From Emergomyces orientalis (Eukaryota > Ascomycota > Eurotiomycetes > Onygenales > Ajellomycetaceae): a stretch of DNA of 64,000 nucleotides. Below are positions 24,101 through 35,920 of this stretch, piece by piece (positions within the stretch are counted from its first letter, which is position 1; the number at the start of each line of letters is the position of its first letter). The translations under genes and the position numbers were made by a program. Location: assembly GCA_002110485.1 (NCBI GenBank), contig MOWL01000049.1, positions 310,001-374,000 of the forward strand, in the 5' to 3' direction. The notes beneath the pieces were generated by a model. It did not search any database and was not told the DNA's origin. It saw only the letters and a program-made list of their open reading frames with translations.

Positions 24101-24145
24101 AGGGGGTGTTATACTACTATCTCCGAGAATGCAACAGCTTTATAA
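21106..24145 (+). CDS. MSH4: Meiotic MutS homologue Msh4
   Basis: Seven exons: 21106-21627, 21700-22018, 22071-22111, 22162-22311, 22368-22487, 22534-22621, 22683-24145; total 900 aa with all phases matching. A disordered N-terminus (about 1-45) is followed by MutS domains II-III (e.g. LTPMGSRLLRSNVLQPS, TYVNAIKPIYQAL). The lever/clamp precedes the ATPase domain. Walker A is GCNMSGKST at about 571-579, with Cys in place of the Pro of MSH2-type proteins, as also in yeast Msh4. Walker B is VIIDELGRGTS near 650, and the TTHFHDLA signature follows. There is no mismatch-binding domain I, as expected for Msh4. Known role: with Msh5 it forms the MutS-gamma clamp that stabilises crossover intermediates in meiosis I. 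An extra C-terminal tail of about 100 residues after the helix-turn-helix is polar and acidic. Confidence 0.95.
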
Positions 24146-24727
24146 TATTGCCAAATATTCTGTTCGAAGGGGAGGTGAGGCTCTCGAATTTTTCGGCATA
24201 TTCGCGCGATACGGTCACGAATGGTTCTCTATATAGGTATATAATGGCGTTTTCGTTATATACTTTTATCACCCCCAGAATAACTAGATCTTAATGAAAG
24301 CCCCCTGCCCAAATGTCGGTTCTTTGTTTGACATGGATTTACAAAGTTTTATGAATTGCGGTTCCATTTCATAGCCCTGTACACCCATCATTCTGTTTCG
24401 TAGCTAATTTTCACGGGGAATTCCACAGAATTTTGTATTTCTTAACTTCCCTATATTCGTTTAAAAATGTGTATTCCTCCAAAAGATCATAATGGTTATG
24501 CGTGGTGGCTTGTCGATTGTATTCCGTTTTCACTTTAGCCCTGCTATGATTTAAGTTGCATGTAAACCATAAATTACCTCTCTACCGCAAATCAACGATG
24601 ATATTTGAAAGGCGACATTAATTATTTAAATCAACTCCCATTCATTCAATGGCGTACAGACTAATCCCACGCCAATCTGTACGTGAATCTTATCATTTTT
24701 TCTTCCCATCTCTAAGGGTCATTTCCA
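24146..24727. other. Convergent intergenic region, MSH4 and HEL2 3' ends
   Basis: About 580 bp of AT-rich DNA between two stop codons, presumably the two 3' UTRs. I see no gene, repeat or RNA. Confidence 0.6.
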
Positions 24728-27350
24728 CTACCCAAAATGATACAACACCTGCTTTCCTTTTTTCCCCTTCCCTTTCTTCCCTCCCCCTTCACCACTATCC
24801 CCCGCCTCTCCCTCACTCCCTGCCTCCGCAGGCGTAGGATTAATCCCTCCCCTCCCCCACGGCGACGGTCCCGTACCGACCGGCGACGTACCACCCCACC
24901 GCACCGTACCACGCGTCAGCCCTGCCATGAGCGTGCTAGGCTTCGGCGCAGAAGGGAGCGCGGGGAAGGCATCTGGGTTGGCGCCTCGTGGGCGGGAGGT
25001 TGCGGTCGAGGCAGTTTTCGTACCACCTGATGGAGAAGGGCGAGAAGGGGCCGGCGAGCTCCCTCCTGAGCGTGATGGAGGCGTCACTGTTGACCAAGGT
25101 GTAGCTGATGTGCGTGTTTTTCTGCCACCAGTTGGCCCACCTAGTGGCGGGAATGGGTTGCTGCTGGTGCCGTTTGATATTCCTAGGAGGCTTCCGCTGC
25201 GGCCGACAGCGGAACGTGAGGATTGTGCCGTCGATGACTTGAGGCGTAGCACGCGCTTTCCGCCGCCGCCGGTATTTGGACCGGTGTTTGATAAGACCCC
25301 GTTGGGCCCCGGTAGGGCGGGGTAATCTTCATTTATGGCGCGCCAGTCGTTCCAGGCTTTGAGGAGGGCGGTGCGTTTTGTCTCGTCATCGTAGAGCTCG
25401 GCGAGCTCCTTTATGAGCTTGCCTAGCTCGCCGGAGGAGGTGTCGAAGAGCGAGAAGAAGGATTCCATTAGGTATGTGGCGCTGATGGTGCCAGTACGGT
25501 AGGAAGATACTTTGGTGCGGAATTCGGAGACTTTTAGTGGGTCGTTGCGCAGGAGGGATACGGCACGGTCCATTACGGCGCCATGTGCAATTTGGCGGGC
25601 GTGTTCTTGGGGAGTCGAAGGTGTGGCGCTAGGGCGACCTAGGTTCAATGCTTCCATAGCAGGAGGAAGAGCTGCTGGAGTGGAGGTAGGGGGAGGAACA
25701 GTTGATGGCGTAGGTACGCGAACTGTCTGGGCACCGCTCGGCGTGAGCTGGCCGCCAAATGTCCTACTAGTGACGGACTGAGCGCTCTGGATAGCCATTT
25801 GTCTTTGATAAGCCAGCTCGTCCCGTCTCATAGGTTGCGCGCTGGATGGAGGTAGAGGTTCTGCGTTAGGATCACGTCCTCTTCCTGCACCACGTCCCTC
25901 CCTCCCTCCCCTCTGTGGTTGGTAGGGAGCTCTGTAGTCCAAACTGGATAAATCAACTGTTCTCGCGTCTCTTCTTGCATCCTTGGAGAGGCCGGCTGGA
26001 TGACATTCCAACTGATGGGCTTTTAAATCCAATTGTGATTCAAACACTACAAACTTCTTCTCCAGACACTCCTTGTCAAGACAAAGGAAATGGTCTTTGC
26101 TGAAATGCTCCTCCAGGGAATTATAGTTGACAAAATACTGTTGCTGCCGGGCTCCGCTACGTCGGTCACAGATGTGGCATCGCTCGTGCTTATCACGACA
26201 GTGCGTATAAAGTTCATCGTCGCCGTAGAATCTCTGTCGGCAGAAACCGCACTCCGGATGACCTTTGAAGCCGCTTTGATCAATAGCGCCAGGATTGTCG
26301 TCTCCATATCTCTCATGTTTCCGGAGTTGGGTCATTGAGAAGAGCTCATGCTCATGAGTAAACACCTTCTTATTTCGCGTACATAAATCACTATTCCTTG
26401 TTAGCAAGTGTGTCGAAACAATTAAATGGGTGAAAATCCAGTTGAATTAAGTATGCACATACCACATAACCTTTTGATGCTGAATCTTTACATGGCGATG
26501 TAGATCCGGCCACCCTAGACATGCGACGTCGCACTCATTATCGGGACAGTTATACCTCAGGAGCAAAACCGTATCTTCGAAGATATCGTTGGTCTCATAC
26601 TTAATTCCCAAATTGTCATCTGTACGGATGAAATCATTGTCTCTGAAATCTTCGAATTTCTTTACTGGATCATCTGTAAAAATTACGAAAGGCCACTCGG
26701 TCTACTCAACATTTAACAGAAGGGAGGCGCTGCACATTAGCACTCGATATACATAATTTTCTCATTTCGCTGTCAAAACCCAAGGGAAAATAGAGGGTGC
26801 CAAAACATACTCGACAGTGTGCGCAAGCTTTAGTCTTATACAACGCCCTTAATCGCAAAGCACAAATATGGCATGTCCGATGATTACAAGGTGCGACGGC
26901 GGTATGATCGATGTTCGACGCACAGATAAAGCAGACTTCGCCATCCGCCTCCTCGCCCATCGTGGCGGCTACAGTCGCAACCGCTCCCTCGCCCTCAGCA
27001 TGTTTGGCATCTCCGGTCAGGCGATCACCGGAGGTGCCTGCGGTACCAGGACCGGGGCCGGGTGGTTCGCCTCCGTAGTCATTGTCAGCGGATTCGCCCG
27101 GTCGAATTGCAGAATGACCTGGTCCGTGTGCTCTGGTCTGTCCTCTTCCATCCAGTGCTCCGCCTCGTGCACCCCATGCACCCCTAGCTCCCCCGCCTCT
27201 GCCGCCGCCGCCCCTTCCGCGGCGCTGAGGGGTATCTCTGTGCATTGTGAGAGCACCACCGCCACGACCTCGTCGACGATTGCCTCTGTTGGGGTTTTGG
27301 TCTCGTTGTAGAGAGGATGTAGGGGGCGTATTAGCGGATATGTCCGCCAT
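24728..27350 (-). CDS. HEL2: E3 ubiquitin ligase Hel2/ZNF598, ribosome-collision sensor
   Basis: Exons 27350-26811, 26701-26463 and 26390-24728 encode 813 aa. A Gly/Arg-rich N-terminus (about 15-110) precedes a RING finger at 140-179 (CFIC ... CNHRTCHIC ... CAHC). The family block FEDFRDNDFIRTDDN and a series of C2H2 fingers follow (NCPDNECDVACLGW, CDLCTRNKKVF, CGFCRQRFYGDDELYTHCRDKH, CHICDRR, CLDKECLEKKFVVF). The C-terminal half is Pro/Ser/Thr/Gly-rich, with a helical segment (VSLLRNDPLKVSEFRTKV...). Known role: recognises collided ribosomes and ubiquitinates small-subunit proteins such as uS10 to start ribosome-associated quality control. Both introns have GTATGT donors. The glycine-rich N-terminal extension precedes the RING domain. 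Confidence 0.95.
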
Positions 27351-27974
27351 GTTGACTGTAGCTGCGTGTGTTGTTCAATTCACTTGGAGTTGTGAGGAGA
27401 ATTTTCGCAGGTACCTGGTTGCGGGGCGGATTTTAAAGTTCGGCGATTGTTGCGATTGGCTGGATATGAAGAAAGGAACTCCTGCTGTGTAACAAGAAAA
27501 AGAGTAGCCAGAAGAAAGATAAAGTGGCAGGATAGCAGTAGAAGAGAAGAATGTCGTGGACTTTGTGTAGTGCGTCGTTGTAGTTCTTGTATCAAAATCT
27601 TGGATGGAGGTTTGAATTGTCCGTTTTGGGCAATTTTGAGTCCAATGTATTAAATACGTTCGTTACAGCTAACTATCCTTCTGCCTCCAGTTGTGGCTGT
27701 GTAAATTACAGTATTCCCCGTACCGCACTCACTATTACTCATCAAGTGATTCATCGCTCTCAGCCTCCACCCGTCATTCGGCCTATCACCAACATGATTG
27801 ATTTCCTTTAAATTTACGATATTGGAGAGGAGACGGTTAGCCGCCTGATATCAAGAAATTAGTTGTATCTGAGTCACTGAAGCAGGCTGTATATCAGGCA
27901 TTCCATTGTTATGCGTAGCAGGGGAGTCACAATCAACACCCTAGCTCACACCCAACTCTTTTAACTCACGCATT
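27351..27974. other. Upstream region of HEL2 and downstream region of the SnoaL-like gene
   Basis: About 620 bp without a supported gene. It presumably includes the HEL2 promoter. Short frames at 27380-27811 have no protein-like pattern. Confidence 0.5.
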
Positions 27975-28442
27975 CTACTTTGCCTGATACTCGGTCATCT
28001 TCTGCATCGACGCCACCAACGTTTCCGTTTTCTTACTATCCAGAAACTCCACACACTTCACAAGCTTCTCCCCTTTCTCATCCATCCACAACATAAATAC
28101 ATATTTCCCTTGATATGCCCAATCTTCCTCAGATACCCCTGCATCCATCAACTCCTCGTGAAATTTCGCCCGGCTTGTCACCCATACCGTGACTTGGTTA
28201 CTGCTCTCGCTCTCGATATACTCTTTCACCGTCATTAAGAAACCGCTCATGATGGTACGGAGATACACATTGTGCTCCAGTATGCCTTTTTTGTCGATTG
28301 GACCGGGTAGGTTCACTGAGGCTGGCGCGAAATGGTGGACGAAGTCGTCTGCCAGAAGGCCGTCAAGCGTTTCTCTGGAAAGTGTACTGTAGTTGCCAAT
28401 GAATTTTTGAACTGTTTCAAGGCGCTTGGATGGGGATGCCAT
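27975..28442 (-). CDS. SnoaL/NTF2-like small protein
   Basis: Single-exon 155-aa protein starting at ATG 28442. The opening helix (RLETVQKFIGNYSTLSRETLDGLLADDFVHHFAPASV) followed by a beta-rich half (NQVTVWVTSRAKFH..., YVFMLWMDEKGEKLVKCVEFLDS) is the alpha+beta cone layout of SnoaL/NTF2-like proteins. Such proteins bind small hydrophobic ligands or act as cyclases or isomerases, often in secondary metabolism, but no biosynthetic cluster is seen here. Function is not assignable. A poly-T-rich tract lies just upstream at 28507-28524. Confidence 0.8.
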   Translation of the reverse strand: MASPSKRLETVQKFIGNYSTLSRETLDGLLADDFVHHFAPASVNLPGPIDKKGILEHNVYLRTIMSGFLMTVKEYIESESSNQVTVWVTSRAKFHEELMDAGVSEEDWAYQGKYVFMLWMDEKGEKLVKCVEFLDSKKTETLVASMQKMTEYQAK

Positions 28443-29319
28443 AGCTGCTGGTAGGTAAGACGAGGTACACCCGTGATCTGTGAGGTGAGATGAGATTATG
28501 TTCTTTTTTTTTTTTCTTTTTTTTAACCAAAAAAAATCCCAATTAGAAGCATGAAGGAGAGCTGTGATGTGGGTGAACAGCTTCTCTCAAGGGACCTTTA
28601 TACGATGCTCCTGGTGCGGGGTAAGCGTTAAGTCTGATATGTCGTGGGCTTTCCGGAAGGGTTTTCTAATTATCTCCCAGGTCTGATTTGAAGCGGATTA
28701 TATTTATGGTTCACATCTTCCTCGAAAGGGCATGGATTGATGATATCAGTTGTGGCCATGCTTTCAGCTCGTAGGGCTAGGTTCTAATATTCCTGGATTT
28801 TTCGGCAACATTTCTCTCAGCCGTCAGAGAGTTGGCGCATCACGAAGGAAGCAACCATCAAGGTTTGGACCAACAATTTAATTTGAATTTGAATTTTTTT
28901 TCAGCAACGGACTGCATTCAATTCTCATGGCGACGACCAAGTTGGCTGGGTATTAAGTAAGTATTCAGGGGAGATGTGACTTCAGATTGAGTTCGCATTT
29001 TGACCCTTTCTCATCTCCCGTTTCGCCTTTTTGAAGGTTGAATGCAAGAGGCATCTCATTTTAGAAAATATAAAGAATAGAGCCATCCTGATTACGATTA
29101 TAGCTGATACCTATTTATGTAAATAAAAATTAAGCTTCGCAGAGAGCCGTCTAATTAGCTCAATAAAATCAGAAACCAAGACACCGATCACTTACTCCCG
29201 CTGGTATATATAAAAGATGAAGAAAAACCAAATGTTTAAATAAAAGCCATGCCATACTCCTCCTAACCAGGGGTTATTTGCCTATTCCCTTTCCATTTTC
29301 TATTTCCCTTTCCCACCGC
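28443..29319. other. Intergenic region with poly-T tracts
   Basis: About 880 bp between the SnoaL-like gene's 5' end and the 3' end of the CSC1-like gene. It is AT-rich, with T runs at about 28505-28525 and A/T-rich sequence at 28876-28903. No coding sequence found. Confidence 0.55.
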
Positions 29320-32300
29320 TTAATAAAATATCTTCTCTTGCCAGATCGGCGGCTGGCTCTTCACCTCATCCCACCTGACCTTATTCCTCTCATCCAAATG
29401 AGCTTCCTCATCCGTCATCGGTGTCACGCAGCTCGTCAACTCCACTTCGCGCTGGCTAATCCCACCCGCATCGCGCGGCACCCACAGCAGCGGGGTCGGA
29501 CTCCACACTGACGGCGGGTAATATGCATTGTCTGCAACTTCATCTGTGTACTCGATCGGTGTGCCCTGCCGGACCCGTTTGCGTAGCGTAGCGTAGTCGA
29601 TGTAGATGTGTGGCTCTACGATTGAGTGGATGAAATAGGAGAATTTGCGCAGAATGGTGCGGAGGACATTGGGCTTTTGAAGCGGGAAGGCTGGGGTTTC
29701 GGTCGAAGTGCCCGCTCGCGTAATTTCGGCAAGGGTTATGGTTGTTTGCGTTTTGCGCTTGAGTTTCGAGGAGGTGGAGATTGGGCTGGGGATTTCGTTG
29801 CTGGCGCTTGCTGGGCTTATGGGGGGTTTCTCACTTGTTGTGTCGTCGTGAGAACTGCTTGCACTATCTTCCTGCGCCGCCATGCTGTCGTCGTACTCTT
29901 CATCCTCGTCGTCGTCGGCAACCTTTTCAGCTTGCTCGAGGGTCCGTGGCAGTGCAGTGAGCAGCGGGCGCAATGCATCGTTGAGGGAAATGTGCGCTAG
30001 AATCATGAAGACGATGAATAAGCCCATCATGATCAACGGCCCTATTGCCCCGCGAATGGCAAACAGACCAATCATACACACTGAGGCGAGATATACGCCC
30101 GTCAAAACTTGTTGCAGGGCACGCGGGTAGATCAGACCCTTTGTATCGACATCGGAGTCATAGACGAAAAGCAAATTATAGCGGTAAGCTTGATAGACTA
30201 GGTATAAGCCGAACGAGGAGAAGCCAAGAATAAGAGGCGCGATGCAGGAGTAGGTGATGGCTATACTTTGTCAGATCCATGAGAAAAAATACCAATTCAG
30301 CCGCCGCCGTAGTTGGCTGGCTGTTAGTTTGAATGGACTTACCGATCACAGCCATATTTGTGAAAACCGGAAATACCGTAGCCCAATGCAATCCGCTCAT
30401 TGATGTCCATCGTTCATAAAGTTTCCGCGGAGTGGTGTCGAAGAACGCAACGAATATTTTGAAAATCACCAATCCCACCACTTGCACCACCGCCCCAGCG
30501 CTCAAGACTAGGCCCTGTAGAAGAAAGTACGAAATATAGAAATTTGAAGCTTTTGGAAGATTCTTTGCGAGCAAATCTTTCGCTGACATGGGATCCTTGA
30601 TAATTTGGCTTGTTGCTGCTGACGCGGCGGATGTCAGGGTCGTCACAAGAAATACCTGCACGACCTGGAAACAAAAGTGGGCGTTCTGTGTAAATAATTC
30701 CACGTGGACAGTAGTTGGAAGCCCCGACTGTCGAGCGAGAACTATAGGTAAATGATTATTAGGTTTGGTCTTGTACGGGGATGAGAGATAAACAGTAGAC
30801 CTACATCTCAGAATAATCGGTACCAATGCCATGAGCAAAGCAAGGCCTACTGCGGGGAGCAGCCCACTGATAACCCCCTGGATTACTTGGGGGAGTTTGT
30901 TGATAAAGCCAAGGAAAGGGAGGAGATTGCTCAGATATGTAACATTCGATATCATTCCTACAAAGGCAGAAGGTATAGACCAGAAGATAATCAGGGCGGT
31001 AATAGCCCCTTGGACCAGGAACTTCCGAACAATTTTTGCCCACCAGCTATATTGTAAGGCAGGCCAAATAATTTGCTGGGGTGTAACTCCGATATAGCGG
31101 GGTGTCATCTGAAACGGCTGGTGATGGGAGAGCATTTGAAATGCAGTTTGCGCGGCCGCTTGCGAATCGAATTCGATAAACACGGCTGGGATTGGCTTCG
31201 CATCTCCTTCTCGATGTTTCTTCTGTAGTTCCTCGACTTCCGGAAGCACCCTTTCAAGTTCGGATCGGAGCCACTCTATGGTATCAACTTTTTTTCCCGT
31301 GAAATAACGAAGACGATGTGTGGGTCGTTTCACTTTTTTTGCCCATGGGACAGAATCAAGATCGCAATCTGCGCTTTCAGGGTTAATTCCGGCGCCAACC
31401 GCGCACTCCTCATCCTTTTTCTGCTTTTTCATAGCTTTAGATCTTGCCAAGTTTGCAGATTTGATCAAATCTGTTTCCAGATGCTCCAGCCGCAGAGCCA
31501 ATTCGTCCCTCTCCTTCACTAGCTCATCCAGCTTTTTGCAGTCGGTAGTAATCCAGATACGCCTGATAGTCTTTCCAAAAACTTTGGTCATCTTAGACTT
31601 CGTGAGCAGGCGCTGGGGGACAGACATGAATAAAACGGTCCTGGACGAGATGCGGCTGGCATATAGAGGTGAGAGAAGATATGCTTGTCGAAGTGTAGCG
31701 TAAAACATGCTTTCTCGAGTAACCATGTAGAAAACGAAACCTGCAACAACTTAGCTCACTACAACATATATTTTCTCATAGCAAAGGATGAGTCTTACTG
31801 AAAAACATCCAAGAGACAAAAACATGCGCATAATACCGGTTGGGATCCGTTACATTACTGAAGCTCAGTGCATCAAGTTGGGTATTTCCCGCACCCCCGG
31901 TGGCATGGATAGGGAACAAAATCGGCCAAACTCCAAGGCACCCCACGAAACATGTCACCGACATAAGCCGGAGGAACCGTAGGAAAAAGTATCCATCCAA
32001 GGAAGAATGCTGAAGCACATAGGTGTCGGATAGGTTGAAGAAGGCACCGATCCAATTGACCCAACCCGAAGGTAGTTCTGGACTCCGCTCACTGTATACG
32101 GGTTATGATGGCTAGCCTAAAAAGTAGTAAATCAGAGGGTGAAAATACTTACTGTTCATGTATATTTCCCAAGTAAGATCTGGGGGCATAGAATCGCTGT
32201 TGGCTCCGTCGACAGATAATAAAAAAAGCAGTCCAAAGGGTAAAAAGGACGAAAGCAGGTACAAAAGTCGTCAGCAGGGCTGCTGCAGAGGTAGAAGTAT

Positions 32301-32474
32301 CCACACCGAGCGAGTTGAGCGCTGAACCCGTGGTTGATTGGTTATCCCCGCGAGATGACCCAATGTTCGGATCATTGTTGGGATCCTGGAGTGGCTCATC
32401 AGCTTTTACGAAATGTCCAGCGCCCTCAATTGTCTCTCCAAACGAAAGATAAGACTGACCAGCAAGTCTGCCAT
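29320..32474 (-). CDS. CSC1/TMEM63 (OSCA) family osmosensitive calcium-permeable channel
   Basis: Proposed exons 32474-32460, 32385-32153, 32091-31799, 31740-30805, 30741-30343 and 30260-29320, total 938 aa in phase. The N-terminal region has three hydrophobic helices, the first FVPAFVLFTLWTAFFII followed by RRSQQRFYAPRSYLG, then a PHM7-cyto domain with GKKVDTIEWL and AVFIEFDSQAAAQTAFQ. The DUF221 membrane core includes ALIIFWSIPSAFVG, LPAVGLALLMALVPIILR, FQVVQVFLVTTL and SYFLLQGLVLSAGAVVQ. The cytosolic C-terminus is acidic and Ser-rich, then ends in a conserved basic segment (YIDYATLRKRVRQGTP). Known family role: hyperosmolarity-gated cation channels in plasma or vacuolar membrane. The 15-nt first exon is inferred from splice signals and is the least certain part; the alternative is an unspliced start. 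Confidence 0.9.
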
Positions 32475-35400
32475 AATTCCGTTGTCGTGGTAGGAAGCCT
32501 GAGAGGTAAAAGGGGAGGGTGTCTGGCTAGGTCCAAGAACGGCAAGGGATGGCTATATCGTGAAGAACTAGCCACATTCCGACAACATAACCCATGGGCT
32601 AAACGAAAGTCTCAATTAAATGACGAGAACTTTTCTGATGCTGGAGAAAGGGATGGGGTTATCGGACAATATGTACTCCGTACGTTTTCCGAGAACCCAC
32701 TCTCAAGGGCCTGTCTGACAGATCGCGGAAAACCAACCATCTGGGCCTGCTCGGCCAGTGGGCACCCTTTCACCTTCTGGCTCTGCATGGATCATCCAAA
32801 GCGGGGCTCTACGGAGTGGAGGACTCAAATCAGAATGTGAGTTGTCATATATTTTCCCAATTTTGAGCTTTCCTTTTTCTCCTTCTTGAGGCCGATTGGT
32901 GCGTTTCTCCAGTTGACTGGGCGGGCCACGACGAAGCTTAATTTTCTGGTGGCCCAACCCTGTGTCGAAAGAGCTCGCAGACTCGCAACTGACGCGCCTG
33001 CGGACTGGAAACGAGAAATAGCTACATCAGCAAATCAGAATGGAATCCAGTACGACAGCTGGCAAATGGTTGTGCTGGCTGTGTGGTGCGGTGCTCGGCG
33101 GGCGTCGAGTCAAAACGGGGTTTATTTGGGAGTTCCACTATTGGGGCCAATCTGCACTATTGGAAATCTAGGGGCAATTAGCCTTTGCCCTGGCTGGCCC
33201 ATACCAAGGGACCTACTACTCCGTTCTGAGTAACTAGTCAGGGTCAACGCCAGTCAACGCCGCCAGGAGAACGATCTGTCAACATCACACTCAGTACTGC
33301 ACAGATATCGTGTGTCTGCTGTCTTTTGACACGACTGGTAATTTGTATCTACGGACATCCCTTACTCTTTTCGCTGGCCTGTAGGATTTCCCCGCGAAAT
33401 ATCTTTCTCGAAACCAGGGTAGATAGATATATGATCAAAAAATTTTTAATTAAATCTTCGTTTTAACAAACCCCCTTCCACAGGTCTATTTACAGATAAC
33501 TTAAAATGAGTTCAGCCATTTTCTGTCAGGCATAAGGCGAGGACTCAATCTCATTCCACATCATCGCCCTTTCAATTTTCTCGTCATCATGATGCGAAAG
33601 CATGCAATAAATTACCATTTTTCATATGTCAATACAAACTTGCACCCATTTTCGGCTTCATCCTAGTTTATCTAAAGCTCACTCCTTGGTCAACTTATCC
33701 CATTGACGACGTATATAGATGTCGGATTCGCTTTGCTAAGACAGTTATCAGCTGAAGAGAGTGGAGAGCATAACTTGTCCCAATTGCAAGTTAGAACTAG
33801 ATTGAGGCAATGGAAAAATGGTGGCTGGTGCTCAGTTATATATATAGCCAGATATAAAGCCTCAGCTCAGGCATCAAATACAACATTGGTATTTTGTTTC
33901 ACAACATCTCCTGCTAAATTGGCTCAAAGATGCCAAACCACTTACCCCCATATCGTCGAACCAAATAATTTACACCTCGTCCCTACGTTTTACCAGTTAA
34001 AGAAACAATAATGCTTCACATCCGACCAATATTCTGGCGTTTTCCACCGAACTATGGAGTAGAGAGAGACCAATAAATATCCGGCTTGTTTTCATGGCGG
34101 AATGGGATGGGATACGTCTCTGCTGGGGCTCTGTCGATCCTCCCAAGAGCTGCGAAATGTGGGATAATTAGCTGCATGCTGATAGATGACGTTTCATAGC
34201 TAACGTTATCTTCAATATCTACTCCATAAGTTAGCCCAGTTGGCAACCGTTTTCCTGTCAAATGGAAGGGGGAAAATAACTTTTCGTAAATATCCGTGCG
34301 ATGAACCGTGCCATTGAACGTTTCGAGGGAAGAAAAATAATAATGCTCTCTTTAGCTCCAACTTTGGACCGAGGATGGTGAGAATCATTTGATTGCGACA
34401 AGCGTAGTACCTAGTACGGAGTACTAGCACCAGCTTCACACCAGCCCAAAGGGTATTTTGGTCCCAGGAACACGGCGAGGGGCTGGCTGAATGACCCACT
34501 TCGCACCATCTCAAAAGCGACTGCAACTTGTGGCTTGCCAAAAAAAAAACATCAGCCGTCCAGAGTGCAAATCGTGGATGTAGTTAACGGAGATTTCCGA
34601 GCTCCAGTTCGGGGTTTCTGTCTTCCCATGCCATTCCATATCATCGCATCGCGACTAACTACCCCTTTTCTTTCTTGCTTTCTCCTTTTCATATTGCCCC
34701 AATTACGATAGTTGCGATGATGTAGTGACAAATACAACAGACAAAAATTGTACTTGAGGAAAATTTGAGCAAGCAGCAAGGGTTCTGCGGCAAGAGACAC
34801 ACCGGCCGGCTTGACATGCAGTGAAGAAAAATTGAGTCGAAAAGATTATTTTTTTTTGCGCCTTCAGTTTCGAAACCTGTGCAACTGCAGACAGTTGCCA
34901 ATCCCCCTAGGTTTTTGGATTTCGGATCTCCCGTTTGATCCGAATGCGCGGCAAGCAAATCTGCTACAAGAATCTTGCGCTGATCGCGGGGTTCAACCCT
35001 GGCCTTGCATAGTTTGTGCATAAGCTTTTGAAGTGGTGCAACCTTTGCCTCTACCATTTCATTTCGTGGGGGAAAAAAGCGGAGGCCTCAATTCTTCATT
35101 GTGCATCCGTTGAATGCACAATCCCATTATTCAGAGGAAAGCAAAGTTCAATCCAACCATTCTATCAGGAATCGGTCATACGATCTGATTTTGAGTGATA
35201 AAATTGTCCTTCCCTTGGCATTCTGCTCTAAAAATGGGTATTCTCAGTTGTCCAATTTCTTCGGATAATGATTGCACCACAGACTTATCACTGACACAGA
35301 ACTGAGCTTATCCAAACGGAATATTTTCATTCGCTGGCCCTGGGCTGATAAGACGCATCAACCACCGGACTAAATGTGACCATCCCCGACCGCTGGTTAA

Positions 35401-35920
35401 TCCAGGTTCATTGGTGCTTGCGAGGAGAGCCGGCACAGCTGCCGTAATGCTCTGCAGTTACCTTACAGCCCAGTATTTAGGGGATCTTGAAGTATTCATA
35501 CTTTTCCTCCTTTTTTTTTGGAGGAGACTGAGATACGCATATTTGCATATTTGCATATATTACTGTGCGATGAAGGGTAATATATTCGCTTTTGACGCAT
35601 GGACTTCTACACAACAGCAATTGCCTCATTCAGCATTTTCATCATATTGTGAGCAATTGCCTCACTACGCCAAAGGTTCTTTGTGTTCTTTGTCAACATT
35701 CATTTATTTTTTGTGTCAACAATATAGTTTGCTCGCCGGGTGACGCCCAAGACTCTCACACTGAGAATTAATGCCCAGTGCAATGAATGATGCATGTCTG
35801 ATACATGATATGGCTAATGACAGATAGGCAAGACCCAAGAGCAACATTTATACTCACTCTCCATAAACATTATCGCTTAACTACCCAGTTAACTACCCAG
35901 GTACGTACACACATTCCATT
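32475..35920. other. Gene-poor intergenic region, 3.4 kb
   Basis: No ORF with homology or protein-like composition was found on either strand. The longest plus-strand frame (32334-32840) starts at TTG and is antisense to the CSC1-like 5' end. The region carries (TA)n near 33838-33850, an A run at 34539-34549, and a short tandem tttgcata at about 35537-35560. It may hold long UTRs or decayed sequence. Confidence 0.5.

Noticed and set aside
29626..30130. Plus-strand frames over the CSC1-like C-terminus
   Set aside because: Antisense to an Asp/Ser-rich coding stretch; composition only.
32334..32840. 168-residue plus-strand open frame
   Set aside because: It starts at TTG, is antisense to the first exons of the CSC1-like channel, and shows no family pattern.
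34985..35000. ggttcaaccctgg, similar to a tRNA B box
   Set aside because: No A box at the right distance and no foldable acceptor or anticodon stem around it.
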